Notes: generated from the sequence alone by a model not told the origin. A stretch of DNA of 64,000 bases from Azospirillum agricola (GCF_017876095.1 NZ_JAGINM010000001.1:372001-436000), one strand, 5' to 3'. Counted from the stretch's first letter, positions 44,310 to 53,167 are shown. A program made the numbers and translations.

Positions 44310-45302
44310 ATGTCCGCTCCCCGCCTGACCGTCCGCCGCGAGAGCTTTCCGATTCGCGGCTCCTTCCGCATCTCGCGCGGCGCCAAGACCGAGGCGGCCG
44401 TCGTCGTCGCCGAGGTCGGCGACGGCAACCACCGCGGCTGGGGAGAGTGCGTGCCGTATGCCCGTTACGGCGAGAGCGTCGAGGGCGTCGTCGCCGCGCT
44501 GGAGACGATGGCCGATGCGGTCGCCGGCGGGCTCGACCGGGCCGGGCTGGCGGCGGCGATGCCCGCCGGCGCGGCGCGCAACGCGCTCGATTGCGCCCTG
44601 TGGGACCTGGAGGCCAAGCGGTCCGGCATTCCAGTCTGGCGCGCGGCTGGTCTGGCGGCGCCTCCCGGTCCGCTGACCACCTGCTACACGCTGAGCGTCG
44701 ACGAGCCGGCGGCGATGGGCGACGCCGCGCGCGAGCGGGCGGCGCGCCACCCGCTGCTGAAGATGAAGCTGACCGGGGAGGGCGACCTCGACCGTGCGCG
44801 CGCGGTGCGGGCGGCGGCTCCGGCGGCGCGGCTGGTGGTGGACGCCAACGAGGGCTGGACGCTGGAGCAGCTCGACCGCTTCGCTCCGGTTCTTGCCGGG
44901 CTCGGCGTCGAGATGATCGAGCAGCCGCTTCCCGCCGGGCAGGACGAGGCGCTGCGCGGCGTGCGCAGCCCGGTGCCGCTCGGCGCCGACGAATCCTGCC
45001 ATGGGCCCGAGTCGCTGGAGCGGCTGCGCGGCCTCTACGCGGTGGTGAACGTCAAGCTGGACAAGACCGGCGGCCTGACCGGCGCGCTGGCGATGAAGCG
45101 CGCCGCCGAGGCGATGGGCTTCGAAGTGATGGTCGGCTGCATGGTCGCCACGTCGCTCGCCATGGCGCCGGCGATGCTGGTGGGGCAGGGGGCGCGCTAC
45201 GTCGATCTCGACGGGCCGCTGCTGCTGGCGCGCGACCGTGAGCCGGGGCTGGTCTATGACGGGGCGACCATCCAGCCGCCCCGGCCGGAGCTGTGGGGCT
45301 GA
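44310..45302 (+). CDS. Dipeptide epimerase (enolase superfamily, L-Ala-D/L-Glu type)
   Basis: 330 residues of the muconate-lactonizing branch of the enolase superfamily. Catalytic lysines: LLKMKLTGEG (KxK motif) and NVKLDKTGG. Metal ligands: VVDANEGW, MIEQPLP, LGADESCHG. GWGECVPYARYGESVEGV at the N-terminus is typical of L-Ala-D/L-Glu epimerases, which recycle murein peptides; the dipeptide specificity is inferred from overall similarity. It converges on phhB, with 9 bp between stops. No other murein-recycling gene is adjacent. Confidence 0.9.
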   Translation: MSAPRLTVRRESFPIRGSFRISRGAKTEAAVVVAEVGDGNHRGWGECVPYARYGESVEGVVAALETMADAVAGGLDRAGLAAAMPAGAARNALDCALWDLEAKRSGIPVWRAAGLAAPPGPLTTCYTLSVDEPAAMGDAARERAARHPLLKMKLTGEGDLDRARAVRAAAPAARLVVDANEGWTLEQLDRFAPVLAGLGVEMIEQPLPAGQDEALRGVRSPVPLGADESCHGPESLERLRGLYAVVNVKLDKTGGLTGALAMKRAAEAMGFEVMVGCMVATSLAMAPAMLVGQGARYVDLDGPLLLARDREPGLVYDGATIQPPRPELWG

Positions 45303-45311
45303 GGGGAGCGG

Positions 45312-45725
45312 TCAAGCCTTGGCCGGATGGCCGTCGCCATGCACGTAGGGCGGCGGTTCCGTCCCGACCTCGGGATCGACGTAGGGCGCGTCGGCGACGC
45401 CGTCGACCTTGGCGGCCATGATGAAGTCGTTCTCGTGCAGCCCCCGGATCTTGTGGGTCCAGAAGGTCACGGAGCAATGGCCCCATCCGTAATGGATCTC
45501 GGCGTGGTGGCCTTCGGCCTCGCACAGATCGCCGACCCGCACCGCGAAGGCCTGGGCCTGGGCGAAATCCGGGAAGCGGAAATCGCGCTCGATCCGCTCC
45601 GGATCCTCCTTCAGCGACCAGCCGGGGACCTGCACCAGATGCTCCTCGGCCATCGCCCGGTCCATCGGCGGGACGCCGCCCCGGCAGGGCACGCAATGCC
45701 GGCCGGCGAGATCCTGTGCTGCCAT
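45312..45725 (-). CDS. phhB: 4a-hydroxytetrahydrobiopterin dehydratase (PCD/DCoH)
   Basis: 137 residues. The conserved core EGHHAEIHYGWGHCSVTFWTHKIRGL (in two parts) corresponds to the HHPE-x-H motif and the LTTH strand of pterin-4a-carbinolamine dehydratases; NDFIMAAKVD ends the fold. It regenerates the pterin cofactor of phenylalanine hydroxylase; no hydroxylase gene is in the window, so a role in pterin repair or in Moco metabolism is equally possible. Divergent from the UDG-like gene. Confidence 0.9.
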   Translation of the reverse strand: MAAQDLAGRHCVPCRGGVPPMDRAMAEEHLVQVPGWSLKEDPERIERDFRFPDFAQAQAFAVRVGDLCEAEGHHAEIHYGWGHCSVTFWTHKIRGLHENDFIMAAKVDGVADAPYVDPEVGTEPPPYVHGDGHPAKA

Positions 45726-45854
45726 CCCTGTTCTCCCATGTTGGTCGACTCGATCGGACTGCGCTAGAACGTCCGGAGCAGAACTCTGGGGTTGCGGCGC
45801 CGGTTCGGCAAGCCCGCCACCCGCTTTCCCGTTTCACCAGCACCGGACGTTCCG

Positions 45855-46478
45855 ATGACCGACACCCCGCCCATCCCCTCGCCCGACGCTCTGCCCTTCG
45901 CCGATTACACCTTCCCGGCCAAGCCGGTGGACGGCCCCCGCATGGCGATCGTCGGCGAGGCCCCCGGTGCGGAGGAGGCGCGTCTCGGCCGGCCCTTCGT
46001 CGGGCGCAGCGGCAAGCTGCTCGACGAATCGCTGGCGGCGGTCGGGATCGAGCGGGCGGAATGCCTGGTCGCCAACGTCTTCCGCTACCAGCCGCCGGGC
46101 AACAAGGTCGGGCATTTCTTCGCTTCGCGCGCCCGCGCCAAGAAGGAGGGTCGGGCGATCGATGAACGCTGGGGCGCCTTCGGCACGTCGGACCGGCTGC
46201 TGGCCGATTACACCGGCGAGATCGAGCATCTGCGCGCGACGCTCGCCGCCTATGCGCCGACCGTCATCGTCGCGCTCGGCCGCACGCCGACCTGGGCGCT
46301 GACCGGCGAGAACGGCATCCTCTCCCTGCGCGGCAAGCTGCTGCCCTGCCGGCTGGTCGAGGGGGTGGAGGTGGTGCCGACCTTCCACCCCAGCTATCTG
46401 TTGCGCGGCCAGTTGGTGGACCTGCCGACCTTCCAGGCCGATCTGCGGCTGGCGGCGTCGCGCCTGGGCGCCCGATGA
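45855..46478 (+). CDS. Uracil-DNA glycosylase superfamily protein without Fe-S cysteines
   Basis: 207 residues from MTDTPPIPS. The family 4/5-like motif 1 is IVGEAPGAEEARLGRPFVGRSGKLLDE (in two parts), with ANVFRYQPPGNKVG next and the C-terminal loop PTFHPSYLLRG. Family 4 enzymes use four cysteines to hold a [4Fe-4S] cluster; here only two cysteines are present in the whole protein, at non-family positions, so no cluster is expected. It probably recognises uracil or another damaged base in DNA, but substrate and activity are uncertain. Its stop overlaps the acyltransferase start (ATGA). Confidence 0.85.
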   Translation: MTDTPPIPSPDALPFADYTFPAKPVDGPRMAIVGEAPGAEEARLGRPFVGRSGKLLDESLAAVGIERAECLVANVFRYQPPGNKVGHFFASRARAKKEGRAIDERWGAFGTSDRLLADYTGEIEHLRATLAAYAPTVIVALGRTPTWALTGENGILSLRGKLLPCRLVEGVEVVPTFHPSYLLRGQLVDLPTFQADLRLAASRLGAR

Positions 46479-47512
46479 GCGGAGCCGGTCCGGCAATGGC
46501 GCGGCTGGCGCCGCTCGACGCGCTGCGCGGGCTGGCGATCGCCATGGTCGTCCTGTCGCACGTCGCCGGGCCGCATCTGGTGTCGATCGGGATCGACCTC
46601 GGCAACAACGGGCTGGGAACGGCGGGGGTGCTGCTGTTCTTCCTGCTCAGCGGCTATCTGATCCAGGGCAACCTGGAGCGCCAGCCGCTGCCGGTCTTCC
46701 TGTCGCGCCGGCTGTTCAAGATTTTGCCGGCCTATTGGCTGAACATCGCGGCGATCCTGGCGCTCGACACGCTGGGTGTCGGGCCGGAGACGGGGGAGGG
46801 CGGCTTTCCCGCAATCTCCTACGTCGCCAGCGCCTTCATGGTCACCGACCTGCTGGGGGTGGAGGCGGTCAGCGGGGTGTTCTGGACCCTGCTGATCGAG
46901 GTGCGATTCTACGTGTTCATCGCGCTCTACCACCGGCTGCTCGGCGGGCGTGGGCTGCCGCTGGTGGTGCTTGGGCTGATCGCCCTGAACGGGCTGTCCT
47001 GGGGGCTGCGCGGTCATGGCAGCGCGCTGATCGTCTTCTTTCCCGCCTTCTACGTCGGCGTCGCCATCCACCGCGCCGAGCGGGCCGGCTGGACCGGGCG
47101 GTCGATGGCGCTGGTGGCGGGTGTGATCGCCGCCCTGACCGCCAGCCTGACGCTGTTCGCCGACCCGCATTTCGCCGGGTCCGGCCTGCTGCTGATCCTC
47201 GATACCGCGCTGTTCATCGGCGCTCTGCGGTTGGGGCTGCGGGGGCGGTTCCTGGAGTTCCTCGGGCGGACCTCCTACAGCACTTACCTGTTCCATCCGG
47301 TGGTGGGGATGGTGCTGCATCACCTGTTCGGGCGCAGCGAGGATGTCGTGGCCGACCTGCCCTGGATGGCGGTGGCGTTGGTGCTGTCGGTGGCGTTGGG
47401 AGCGCTGCTGCACCGGCTCGTGGAGGAGCCGATGGTGCGTCTGGGGAAGGGTTTGGAAGGATGGGGACGCCGGTCCCCTGTTGCCGTCGCCCCCCAGGAG
47501 GGGGCAGGCTGA
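46475..47512 (+). CDS. Acyltransferase 3 family membrane protein (OafA/YrhL-like)
   Basis: 345 residues with about ten membrane helices. The N-terminal signature LAPLDALRGLAIAMVVLSHV contains the catalytic His-bearing R-x(10)-H element; LFFLLSGYLIQGNL and RLFKILPAYWLN follow. The C-terminal signature is TSYSTYLFHPVVGMVL. Such proteins O-acylate sugars of lipopolysaccharide, exopolysaccharide or other glycans; the target here is unknown. It overlaps the UDG-like gene by 4 bp, an unusual operon partner. A strong hairpin separates it from convergent glyS. Confidence 0.9.
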   Translation: MSGAGPAMARLAPLDALRGLAIAMVVLSHVAGPHLVSIGIDLGNNGLGTAGVLLFFLLSGYLIQGNLERQPLPVFLSRRLFKILPAYWLNIAAILALDTLGVGPETGEGGFPAISYVASAFMVTDLLGVEAVSGVFWTLLIEVRFYVFIALYHRLLGGRGLPLVVLGLIALNGLSWGLRGHGSALIVFFPAFYVGVAIHRAERAGWTGRSMALVAGVIAALTASLTLFADPHFAGSGLLLILDTALFIGALRLGLRGRFLEFLGRTSYSTYLFHPVVGMVLHHLFGRSEDVVADLPWMAVALVLSVALGALLHRLVEEPMVRLGKGLEGWGRRSPVAVAPQEGAG

Positions 47513-47519
47513 GAGCCGT

Positions 47520-47564
47520 GCCCATCCCCGGCCGCCCCGCGCGTGCGGAGAGCCGGGGATGGGC
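47520..47564. terminator. Perfect 13-bp hairpin between convergent acyltransferase and glyS genes
   Basis: GCCCATCCCCGGC / GCCGGGGATGGGC with a 19-base loop, 7 bp after the acyltransferase stop and 6 bp before the glyS end. It can act in both directions; no long T-tract. Confidence 0.75.
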
Positions 47565-47570
47565 AGCCTC

Positions 47571-49658
47571 TTACCCCTCGATCTTCGAGAAGTCGGCGAC
47601 CGCGTTCAGCGTCGTGCGGATCTGCGTCAGCAGGCGCAGGCGGTTGGCGCGCAGGTCCTTGTCCTCGGCGTTCACCGTCACCTTGTCGAAGAAGGCGTCC
47701 ACCGGGCCGCGCAGGCGGGCGAGTGCCGCCATGGTGCCGGTGAAGTCCTCGGCGTCGAGCAGCGGCTTGGCGGTCGCCGACGCCTCGTTGAGCGCGGCGG
47801 AGAGCGCCTGCTCCTCGGGCTGGGCGAGGCGGGCGGCGTCGACCGGTTGGTCGAAGCTGGCGCCGTCCTTCTTCTCCTCGATGCGGACGATGTTGGAGGC
47901 GCGCTTGTAGGCGGCCAGCAGGTTCGCCCCCTCCTCGGAACCGACGAAGGTCTGCAACGCCTTGACCCGCGCCAGCAGCCGGACGAGGTCGTCGCCGCCG
48001 CCGAGCGCGAACACCGAATCGACCAGATCGTGCCGCACGCCCTGCTCGCGCAGCACCACCTTCAGGCGGTCGGCGATGAAGGCGGTGAGGTCAGCCGACA
48101 CCGTGTCGGCCGGGGCGAAGCCGCCGACCGTGTAGGCGCCGTGCGCGGCGGCGAAGACCGCCGACAGCGGCAGCCGCAAGCCATTCTCCAGCACCAGACG
48201 GATCACGCCCAGCGCGGCGCGGCGCAGCGCGTAGGGATCCTTGGAGCCCGTCGGCTTCTCGTCGATGGCGAAGAAGCCGACCAGCGTGTCGATCTTGTCG
48301 GCCAGCGCCACCGCGACCGAGACCGGCGCGTTCGGGCAGGAATCCGACGGCCCCAGCGGCTTGTAATGCGCGGCGATGGCGTCGGCCACCTCGGCGCTCT
48401 CGCCCTGGCCCAGCGCGTAGTAGCGGCCCATGATCCCCTGGACCTCGGGGAATTCGCCGACCACCTCCGACACCAGATCGGCCTTGGACAGCAGAGCCGC
48501 GCGGCCGGCGGCGCCGGCATCGGCACCGATGCGCCGCGCGATCTCGGCGGACAGCGCCTGCACGCGCGCCACCTTCTCGGCGACGGTGCCGAGCTTGGCG
48601 TGGAAGGTGATCTTCTCCAGTGCCGGGAGGCGGGCCTCCAGCTTGGTCTTGCGGTCCTGGTCCCAGAAGAACTTGGCGTCGGACAGGCGGGCGCGCAGCA
48701 CGCGCTCGTTGCCGGCGACCACCGCCTTGCCGCCGTCCACCGTCTCGGTGTTGGCGACGACGATGAAGCGCGGGGCCATCCGGCCTGCCGAATCCAGCGC
48801 CGCGAAGTATTTCTGGTGGGTGCGCATCGAGGTGATCAGCACCTCCGACGGCACGTCCATGAAGCTTTCGTCGATCGAGCCCATCAGCACGACCGGCCAT
48901 TCGACCAGCCCGGCGACCTCCTCCAGCAGCGCGTCGTCGGGGGAGAGCGTCAGCCCCTGCCCACCGGCGACGGCCTCGGCGTCAGCCTTGATCTTGGCCT
49001 TGCGCTCCTCGCGGTCGAGCACGACCTTGGCGGCGCGCAGCTTCTCCCGGTAGTCGGCGAAGCTCTCGACCGTGAAGGAGTCGGGCGCCAGGAAGCGGTG
49101 GCCGCGCGTGCTGTTGCCGAAGTCGACGCGGCCCAGCGTGCCGCCCAGATCGAAGCCGCCGTCGAGCACTCGGCCGCCGAACAGCGCGATGATCGAATGC
49201 AGCGGGCGCACCCAGCGCACCGTTCCGGTGCCCCAGCGCATCGATTTCGGCCAGGGCAACTCGGCCATCACGGCCGGGATGATCTCGGCCAGCACCTCGG
49301 CGGTGGCGCGGCCCTTCTTCTCGGCGACGGCGAAGTAGAAGACGCCCTTGCCGGTGTCGCGCTGCTCGCACTGGTCGAGGCTGGTCAGGCCGGCGGACTT
49401 CAGGAAGCCGGCGACCGCCTGCTCCGGCGAACCGACGCGCGGGCCCTTCTTTTCCTCGCGCACGTCGGCGGTGCGCTCCGGCAGCCCGTCGACCACCAGC
49501 GCCAGCCGGCGCGGGGTGGAATGGGCGGCGGCGGTCGTGAAGCTCAGGCCGTTGGTGGCGAGCTTCTCGGTGACGAGGCGCTTCAGGTCGTCGGCGGCCC
49601 GCGCCTGCATGCGGGCGGGAATTTCTTCGGAAAAGAACTCAACGAGGAATTCGGTCAT
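47571..49658 (-). CDS. glyS: Glycyl-tRNA synthetase beta subunit
   Basis: 695 residues, full length for the family. N-terminus [20 protein letters not shown] and the HD-like core ([51 protein letters not shown] in parts) are diagnostic. The beta subunit recognises tRNA-Gly and is required with GlyQ for aminoacylation. It begins 4 bp after the glyQ stop on the same strand, so the two are co-translated. Confidence 0.97.
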   Translation of the reverse strand: MTEFLVEFFSEEIPARMQARAADDLKRLVTEKLATNGLSFTTAAAHSTPRRLALVVDGLPERTADVREEKKGPRVGSPEQAVAGFLKSAGLTSLDQCEQRDTGKGVFYFAVAEKKGRATAEVLAEIIPAVMAELPWPKSMRWGTGTVRWVRPLHSIIALFGGRVLDGGFDLGGTLGRVDFGNSTRGHRFLAPDSFTVESFADYREKLRAAKVVLDREERKAKIKADAEAVAGGQGLTLSPDDALLEEVAGLVEWPVVLMGSIDESFMDVPSEVLITSMRTHQKYFAALDSAGRMAPRFIVVANTETVDGGKAVVAGNERVLRARLSDAKFFWDQDRKTKLEARLPALEKITFHAKLGTVAEKVARVQALSAEIARRIGADAGAAGRAALLSKADLVSEVVGEFPEVQGIMGRYYALGQGESAEVADAIAAHYKPLGPSDSCPNAPVSVAVALADKIDTLVGFFAIDEKPTGSKDPYALRRAALGVIRLVLENGLRLPLSAVFAAAHGAYTVGGFAPADTVSADLTAFIADRLKVVLREQGVRHDLVDSVFALGGGDDLVRLLARVKALQTFVGSEEGANLLAAYKRASNIVRIEEKKDGASFDQPVDAARLAQPEEQALSAALNEASATAKPLLDAEDFTGTMAALARLRGPVDAFFDKVTVNAEDKDLRANRLRLLTQIRTTLNAVADFSKIEG

Positions 49659-49662
49659 GGTC

Positions 49663-50544
49663 TTACTTGGCCCCCGTCCAGGCTTCGCAGCAGGCCTTGG
49701 CCAGCGCGCGGACGCGGCCGATGTAGGCGGCGCGCTCGACGACGCTGATCACGCCGCGCGCGTCCAGCAGGTTGAACAGATGGGACGCCTTGATGCACTG
49801 GTCGTAGGCGGGCAGGGCGAGTCCCTGGCCGACCAGCGCCTGGCACTCGCCCTCGGCGTCCTTGAAATGCTGGAGCAGCATGTCGGTGTTGGCGAACTCG
49901 AAATTGTGCTTCGAGTATTCGACCTCGGCGCGCTTGAAGACGTCGCCGTACTTCACGCCCTGGCCGTTGAAGTCGAGGTCGTAGACGTTCTCGACCCCCT
50001 GGACATACATGGCCAGACGCTCCAGCCCGTAGGTCAGCTCGACCGCGACCGGATCGCACTCGATGCCGCCGACCTGCTGGAAATAGGTGTATTGCGTGAC
50101 CTCCATGCCGTCGCACCACACCTCCCAGCCGAGGCCCCAGGCGCCCAGCGTCGGGCTTTCCCAGTCGTCCTCGACGAAGCGGATGTCGTGCAGCGACGGG
50201 TCGATGCCGATGGCCCGCAGGCTGTCCAGGTAAAGCTCCTGCGGGTTGGCCGGCGAGGGCTTCATGATGACCTGGTACTGGTAATAATGCTGGAGCCGGT
50301 TCGGGTTCTCACCGTAACGGCCGTCCTTGGGGCGTCGCGAGGGCTGGACGTAGGCCGCCTTCCAGGGATCGGGGCCGAGCGCGCGCAGCGTCGTCGCCGG
50401 GTGGAAGGTGCCGGCCCCCACCTCCATGTCGTAGGGCTGGAGAATGACGCAGCCCCGCTCCGACCAGAACTGGTGGAGCTTGAGGATCAGGGCCTGGAAC
50501 GACAGGCCGCGGCTGTCGGCGGAGTTCCCGCTCTGGGAGGCCAT
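49663..50544 (-). CDS. glyQ: Glycyl-tRNA synthetase alpha subunit
   Basis: 293 residues. Class II catalytic subunit: [60 protein letters not shown] and [12 protein letters not shown] are diagnostic of GlyQ. It activates glycine and works as an alpha2beta2 enzyme with GlyS. Operon glyQ-glyS; the small zinc-ribbon gene and the hypothetical periplasmic gene lie upstream on the same strand. Confidence 0.97.
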   Translation of the reverse strand: MASQSGNSADSRGLSFQALILKLHQFWSERGCVILQPYDMEVGAGTFHPATTLRALGPDPWKAAYVQPSRRPKDGRYGENPNRLQHYYQYQVIMKPSPANPQELYLDSLRAIGIDPSLHDIRFVEDDWESPTLGAWGLGWEVWCDGMEVTQYTYFQQVGGIECDPVAVELTYGLERLAMYVQGVENVYDLDFNGQGVKYGDVFKRAEVEYSKHNFEFANTDMLLQHFKDAEGECQALVGQGLALPAYDQCIKASHLFNLLDARGVISVVERAAYIGRVRALAKACCEAWTGAK

Positions 50545-50613
50545 GGACGGTCCACAATGAAAAGTGTTGAAACGCGCCGCACGATAGGCGGGCGTGCCTG
50601 CGGAATCAAGCCG

Positions 50614-50901
50614 TCAGCGTCCGTAGGGGCAGGCCGGACGGCCGCAGGACACGGCCGAGCGCGGGGCGACGTAGGCACCGCATTCCGGACATTTCTCCAT
50701 GTCCTCGGCCTCGGCGCCTTGCGGGTCGGCCCGCGGCGCGGCGCGGGAGGCCGAGGCGCGCCGTGTTGCCGCGTCCGAATCGCGGCGTTTGGCGGCGACG
50801 CGGTCTCGGCCGATGGCGTTGACGCGGCTTACCCAGCGCCAGCCGAACCAGACGGCGCCGACGATCAGTGCCAGAAGGAGAAGCTTGGAAAAGGAGAGCA
50901 T
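50614..50901 (-). CDS. Small membrane-anchored zinc-ribbon protein
   Basis: 95 residues from MLSFSKLLLLALIVGAVWFGW, one N-terminal membrane helix. A basic linker follows (AKRRDSDAATRRASASR), then a C-terminal ribbon with CPECGAYV and CGRPACPYGR, giving four or five cysteines for one zinc. Similar small proteins with a PP0621-like ribbon are found beside glyQ or housekeeping genes in alphaproteobacteria; their role is unknown. The open frame upstream of 50901 is not supported. Confidence 0.75.
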   Translation of the reverse strand: MLSFSKLLLLALIVGAVWFGWRWVSRVNAIGRDRVAAKRRDSDAATRRASASRAAPRADPQGAEAEDMEKCPECGAYVAPRSAVSCGRPACPYGR

Positions 50902-51040
50902 CGTGCCGGCCGCTGGTGGAAACCGGCGCCGTGCTCCCGCCGAGGCCCCTTGTCGGGAAGCCGCCGGGGAACGGCGCCGGTGTTCAGGCATTCAGCCCGC
51001 GCCCGGCCCGATGTCAAGGCCGGAGTGCCGGCCGGGCGGC

Positions 51041-51487
51041 TTACTTCGCCGCGACGGCGGGCTGCCAGCTGTAGGTCGGCGTCGCGCCGAAGCTGCGGGC
51101 GGGGTCGGCCTGGTGCAGCGTGCGCACGAGGGTTTCGGCCCCTGTGGCGACCCGGATGTTCTGGCCGATCGGGCCGCAGTCGGTCGGCACGATGTTGACG
51201 CATTCGGTCGCGTCGACCCGAGTCAGCACCACGTCGAAGGGGAAGCCGTTGCGGACATAGACACCCAGCGCGCCGGGCGCGGTGGCGGCGGTGCGGACGG
51301 TCAGCGTCCCGGCCGGCAGGGCTTCGTCGCCGCGCTTGGTCGGGCGTTGGTTGTGGCCTTCGGACCATTCCGGCTGCTGGCCCTGGGGCTTCGTGCTCTG
51401 CGCCGCCGCCGGTGCGGCCTGCGTCAGCCAGCCGCCGGCCAGGGCGGCGGCGAGGGCCAGCGATGCGATCCCAAAACGAGCCATCAT
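51041..51487 (-). CDS. Hypothetical exported protein (148 aa)
   Basis: I do not recognise the family. A signal peptide is clear (ARFGIASLALAAALAGGWLTQAAPAAAQS, cleavage near AAAQ). The mature part of about 118 residues is predicted beta-rich (GTLTVRTAATAPGALGVYVRN, VVLTRVDATECVNIVPTDCG) with two cysteines eight residues apart that could form a disulfide. RBS GAGGAAAC. It lies upstream of the zinc-ribbon gene and is divergent from the RiPP locus. Confidence 0.7.
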   Translation of the reverse strand: MMARFGIASLALAAALAGGWLTQAAPAAAQSTKPQGQQPEWSEGHNQRPTKRGDEALPAGTLTVRTAATAPGALGVYVRNGFPFDVVLTRVDATECVNIVPTDCGPIGQNIRVATGAETLVRTLHQADPARSFGATPTYSWQPAVAAK

Positions 51488-51918
51488 GTTTCCTCAATCC
51501 TGCTGTCGTCGATGCCGGGGATGGCCAAGACACGAAGGTCCCGCTCTGCCCCGAACCCGGGCAATCTAGCAGCGCCGGCGAAGCCCGACAAAAGAGAATA
51601 TTGGACGATGAAGGGTGGCTCGATTGGCATCGGGTGGATGTCGATTTGCCGATGCCGTGCCCAACGGGCTGGAGTTGTTCGTAGGACGGTCATAGACGAT
51701 CGGCGCATGGCGTGTCACGGGATGTGTGCTTTTCAACGGCATGCGGTGCCGTGTCGGCGGCGTCGGCACGGCGTCGATCGCGAAATTAGAGAAATACTGC
51801 GAAGAAAAATATCTTTTTTGGATGATTGAGGGAATTGATGGCGAAAAATCTGCGTAATAATATCCACGGCGATCCCGTTGCGTGGGATTTTTCGAACACG
51901 AACAGACAGGGGCCGGTC
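51488..51918. other. 431-bp divergent region upstream of the RiPP precursor gene
   Basis: No gene is supported. The part 51780-51900 is AT-rich. A short hairpin (ATCCC/GGGAT, 51872-51888) followed by a T-run lies 30 bp before the precursor start. An in-frame ATG at 51838 with GAGGGA upstream could add 27 residues to the precursor or encode a leader peptide; its codon use is unlike the coding regions. Confidence 0.5.
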
Positions 51919-52335
51919 ATGAGCAAGGAGCGTGCGTTCGATCTCATCAGGCGTCTCGCCACCGATGGTGAGTTCCGCAGCCGTTTGAAGCAGACGGAAG
52001 CCGCCGGGAAGCGCGAGCTTCTCGACCGCAGCGGTTTCGGTGAGGTTGGAGTCGACGACCTGCGGGCTGCCGGTGCCGCCCTGCGCAATGTCCCGAGGAG
52101 CGCCGGAGCGGCCAAGGGCAACAAGGCGTGGGCGACCGGTGAGGCGGTGTGCGGCACCGCCGCGTTCGGGTCCGTCACCTCCGCCGCCGCCTTCGGCGCA
52201 TCGGCTTTTGGCGCGTCGGCTTTTGGCGCGTCGGCCTTCGGGGCCTCCGCTTTCGCCGGTTCGGCGTTCGCTTCCTCGGCCTTTGGCTCGTCGGCTTTCG
52301 GTGCCAGCGCGGCCGGTGGCACGGCGGTCGCCTGA
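51919..52335 (+). CDS. RiPP precursor 1: Nif11-type leader with AFxxS pentapeptide-repeat core
   Basis: 138 residues. Residues 1-52 are a Nif11/NHLP-type leader (MSKERAFDLIRRLATDGEF, AGKRELLDRSGFGEVGVDDL), about 60% identical to the leader of the next precursor. After a short linker with one Cys (AVCGT, residue 78), residues 91-130 are eight tandem pentapeptides: AFGAS four times, then AFAGS, AFASS, AFGSS, AFGAS; the tail is AAGGTAVA. The core therefore offers regularly spaced Phe, Gly and Ser. Start 51919 matches the start of precursor 2; 51838 is an alternative. The YcaO/TfuA genes downstream are the likely modifying enzymes. The core also resembles a degenerate pentapeptide-repeat fold, so a structural protein is possible. 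Confidence 0.85.
   Translation: MSKERAFDLIRRLATDGEFRSRLKQTEAAGKRELLDRSGFGEVGVDDLRAAGAALRNVPRSAGAAKGNKAWATGEAVCGTAAFGSVTSAAAFGASAFGASAFGASAFGASAFAGSAFASSAFGSSAFGASAAGGTAVA
52189..52308 (+). repeat. Eight tandem 15-bp units in precursor 1
   Basis: The units encode AFxxS. The first four differ almost only at synonymous or silent positions; the later units vary at the third and fourth codons. Regular 15-bp periodicity is unbroken. Confidence 0.9.
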
Positions 52336-52610
52336 TCGCCCACGCCGCCACGCTGGCACAAGGGGCATCATGTCTCGAGTCGCGGCCTCTTTCCGGTCGG
52401 TCAGCCGGTTGGAGGCCGCGCCCTGGTCGAACCTTCCGGCGGGAGTGCGTCATCGGTCGGCCGGTGCGCGGGCGGGAATCGGATTTCGATCAGCCGGGGC
52501 GGGTACTACGTTTTTTGAGTGGTATTTTTCAAAAGTGCCTATGCTATTGGTTTAGGCGTCACGTCCGATTGCGGCAATCCATCCGGCGAAGCCTGACCTA
52601 GGGGGGCACC

Positions 52611-53135
52611 ATGGCCAACGAACGCGCACTCGATCTCATCAAGCGTCTCGCCACCGACGGCGAGTTCCGGGACCAGCTCAACGCGCTGGATGCCGCCGGA
52701 AAGCAGGCGCTGCTTGAGCAGAATGGATTTGGCGGGGTGTCCGCCGACGATGTGCGTGGGGCCGCCGCCGAGGCGTTCGGAAGCCTGTCCGGCAAGAAGG
52801 ACGGCATCGATGCCGGCGTGACCGTCGAATCCATCGCGACCGCCGCCTCGGTTGCCGCCGTCGCGACGCCCGCCGCCGCGATGCCCGCGACGGCGAACCC
52901 GGCGGCGGCGCTGCCCGCTGCCGCGATGCCCGCGACGGCGAACCCGGCGGCGGCGCTGCCCGCCGCCGCGATGCCCGCGACGGCGAACCCGGCGGCGGCG
53001 CTGCCCGCTGCCGCGATGCCTGCGACGGCGAACCCGGCGGCGGCGCTGCCCGCCGCCGCGATGCCTGCGACGGCGAATCCGGCGGCGGCCACTCCGGCAA
53101 CGGGCAACACCACGACCGGCCCCTCGCAGTCCTGA
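52611..53135 (+). CDS. RiPP precursor 2: Nif11-type leader with five 15-residue repeats
   Basis: 174 residues, RBS AGGGGGG. Leader at about 1-52 (MANERALDLIKRLATDGEF, AGKQALLEQNGFGGVSADDV), homologous to precursor 1. It is followed by AEAFGSLSG, which keeps one AFGS unit like the core of precursor 1. A Val/Ala/Thr linker leads into residues 88-162: five copies of AAAMPATANPAAALP (Thr replaces Leu in the last). The tail is ATGNTTTGPSQS. There is no Cys, and Ser/Thr are sparse in the repeats, so the modified residues, if any, differ from those in precursor 1. It ends 32 bp before ycaO. A Pro/Ala-rich spacer-type protein is the alternative view. Confidence 0.85.
   Translation: MANERALDLIKRLATDGEFRDQLNALDAAGKQALLEQNGFGGVSADDVRGAAAEAFGSLSGKKDGIDAGVTVESIATAASVAAVATPAAAMPATANPAAALPAAAMPATANPAAALPAAAMPATANPAAALPAAAMPATANPAAALPAAAMPATANPAAATPATGNTTTGPSQS
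52872..53096 (+). repeat. Five tandem 45-bp units in precursor 2
   Basis: Near-identical 45-bp units, differing at a few third positions, encode AAAMPATANPAAALP. The near-identity suggests recent expansion by unequal exchange or slippage. There are no unique spacers, so it is not CRISPR-like. Confidence 0.93.
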
Positions 53136-53167
53136 ACGGGCGGAACGCGGATGGCCTGATCCTGTCC

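Noticed and set aside
52370..52555. 61-codon open frame between the precursors, with AAGGGG before its ATG
   Set aside because: Composition drifts from GC-rich to an AT-rich promoter-like end, it has no leader similarity to the precursors and no recognisable feature. It could be a third small peptide but the support is too weak to list.
52872..53096. CRISPR-like tandem 45-bp units
   Set aside because: The units are directly adjacent without unique spacers, in frame inside a coding sequence, and no cas gene is near.
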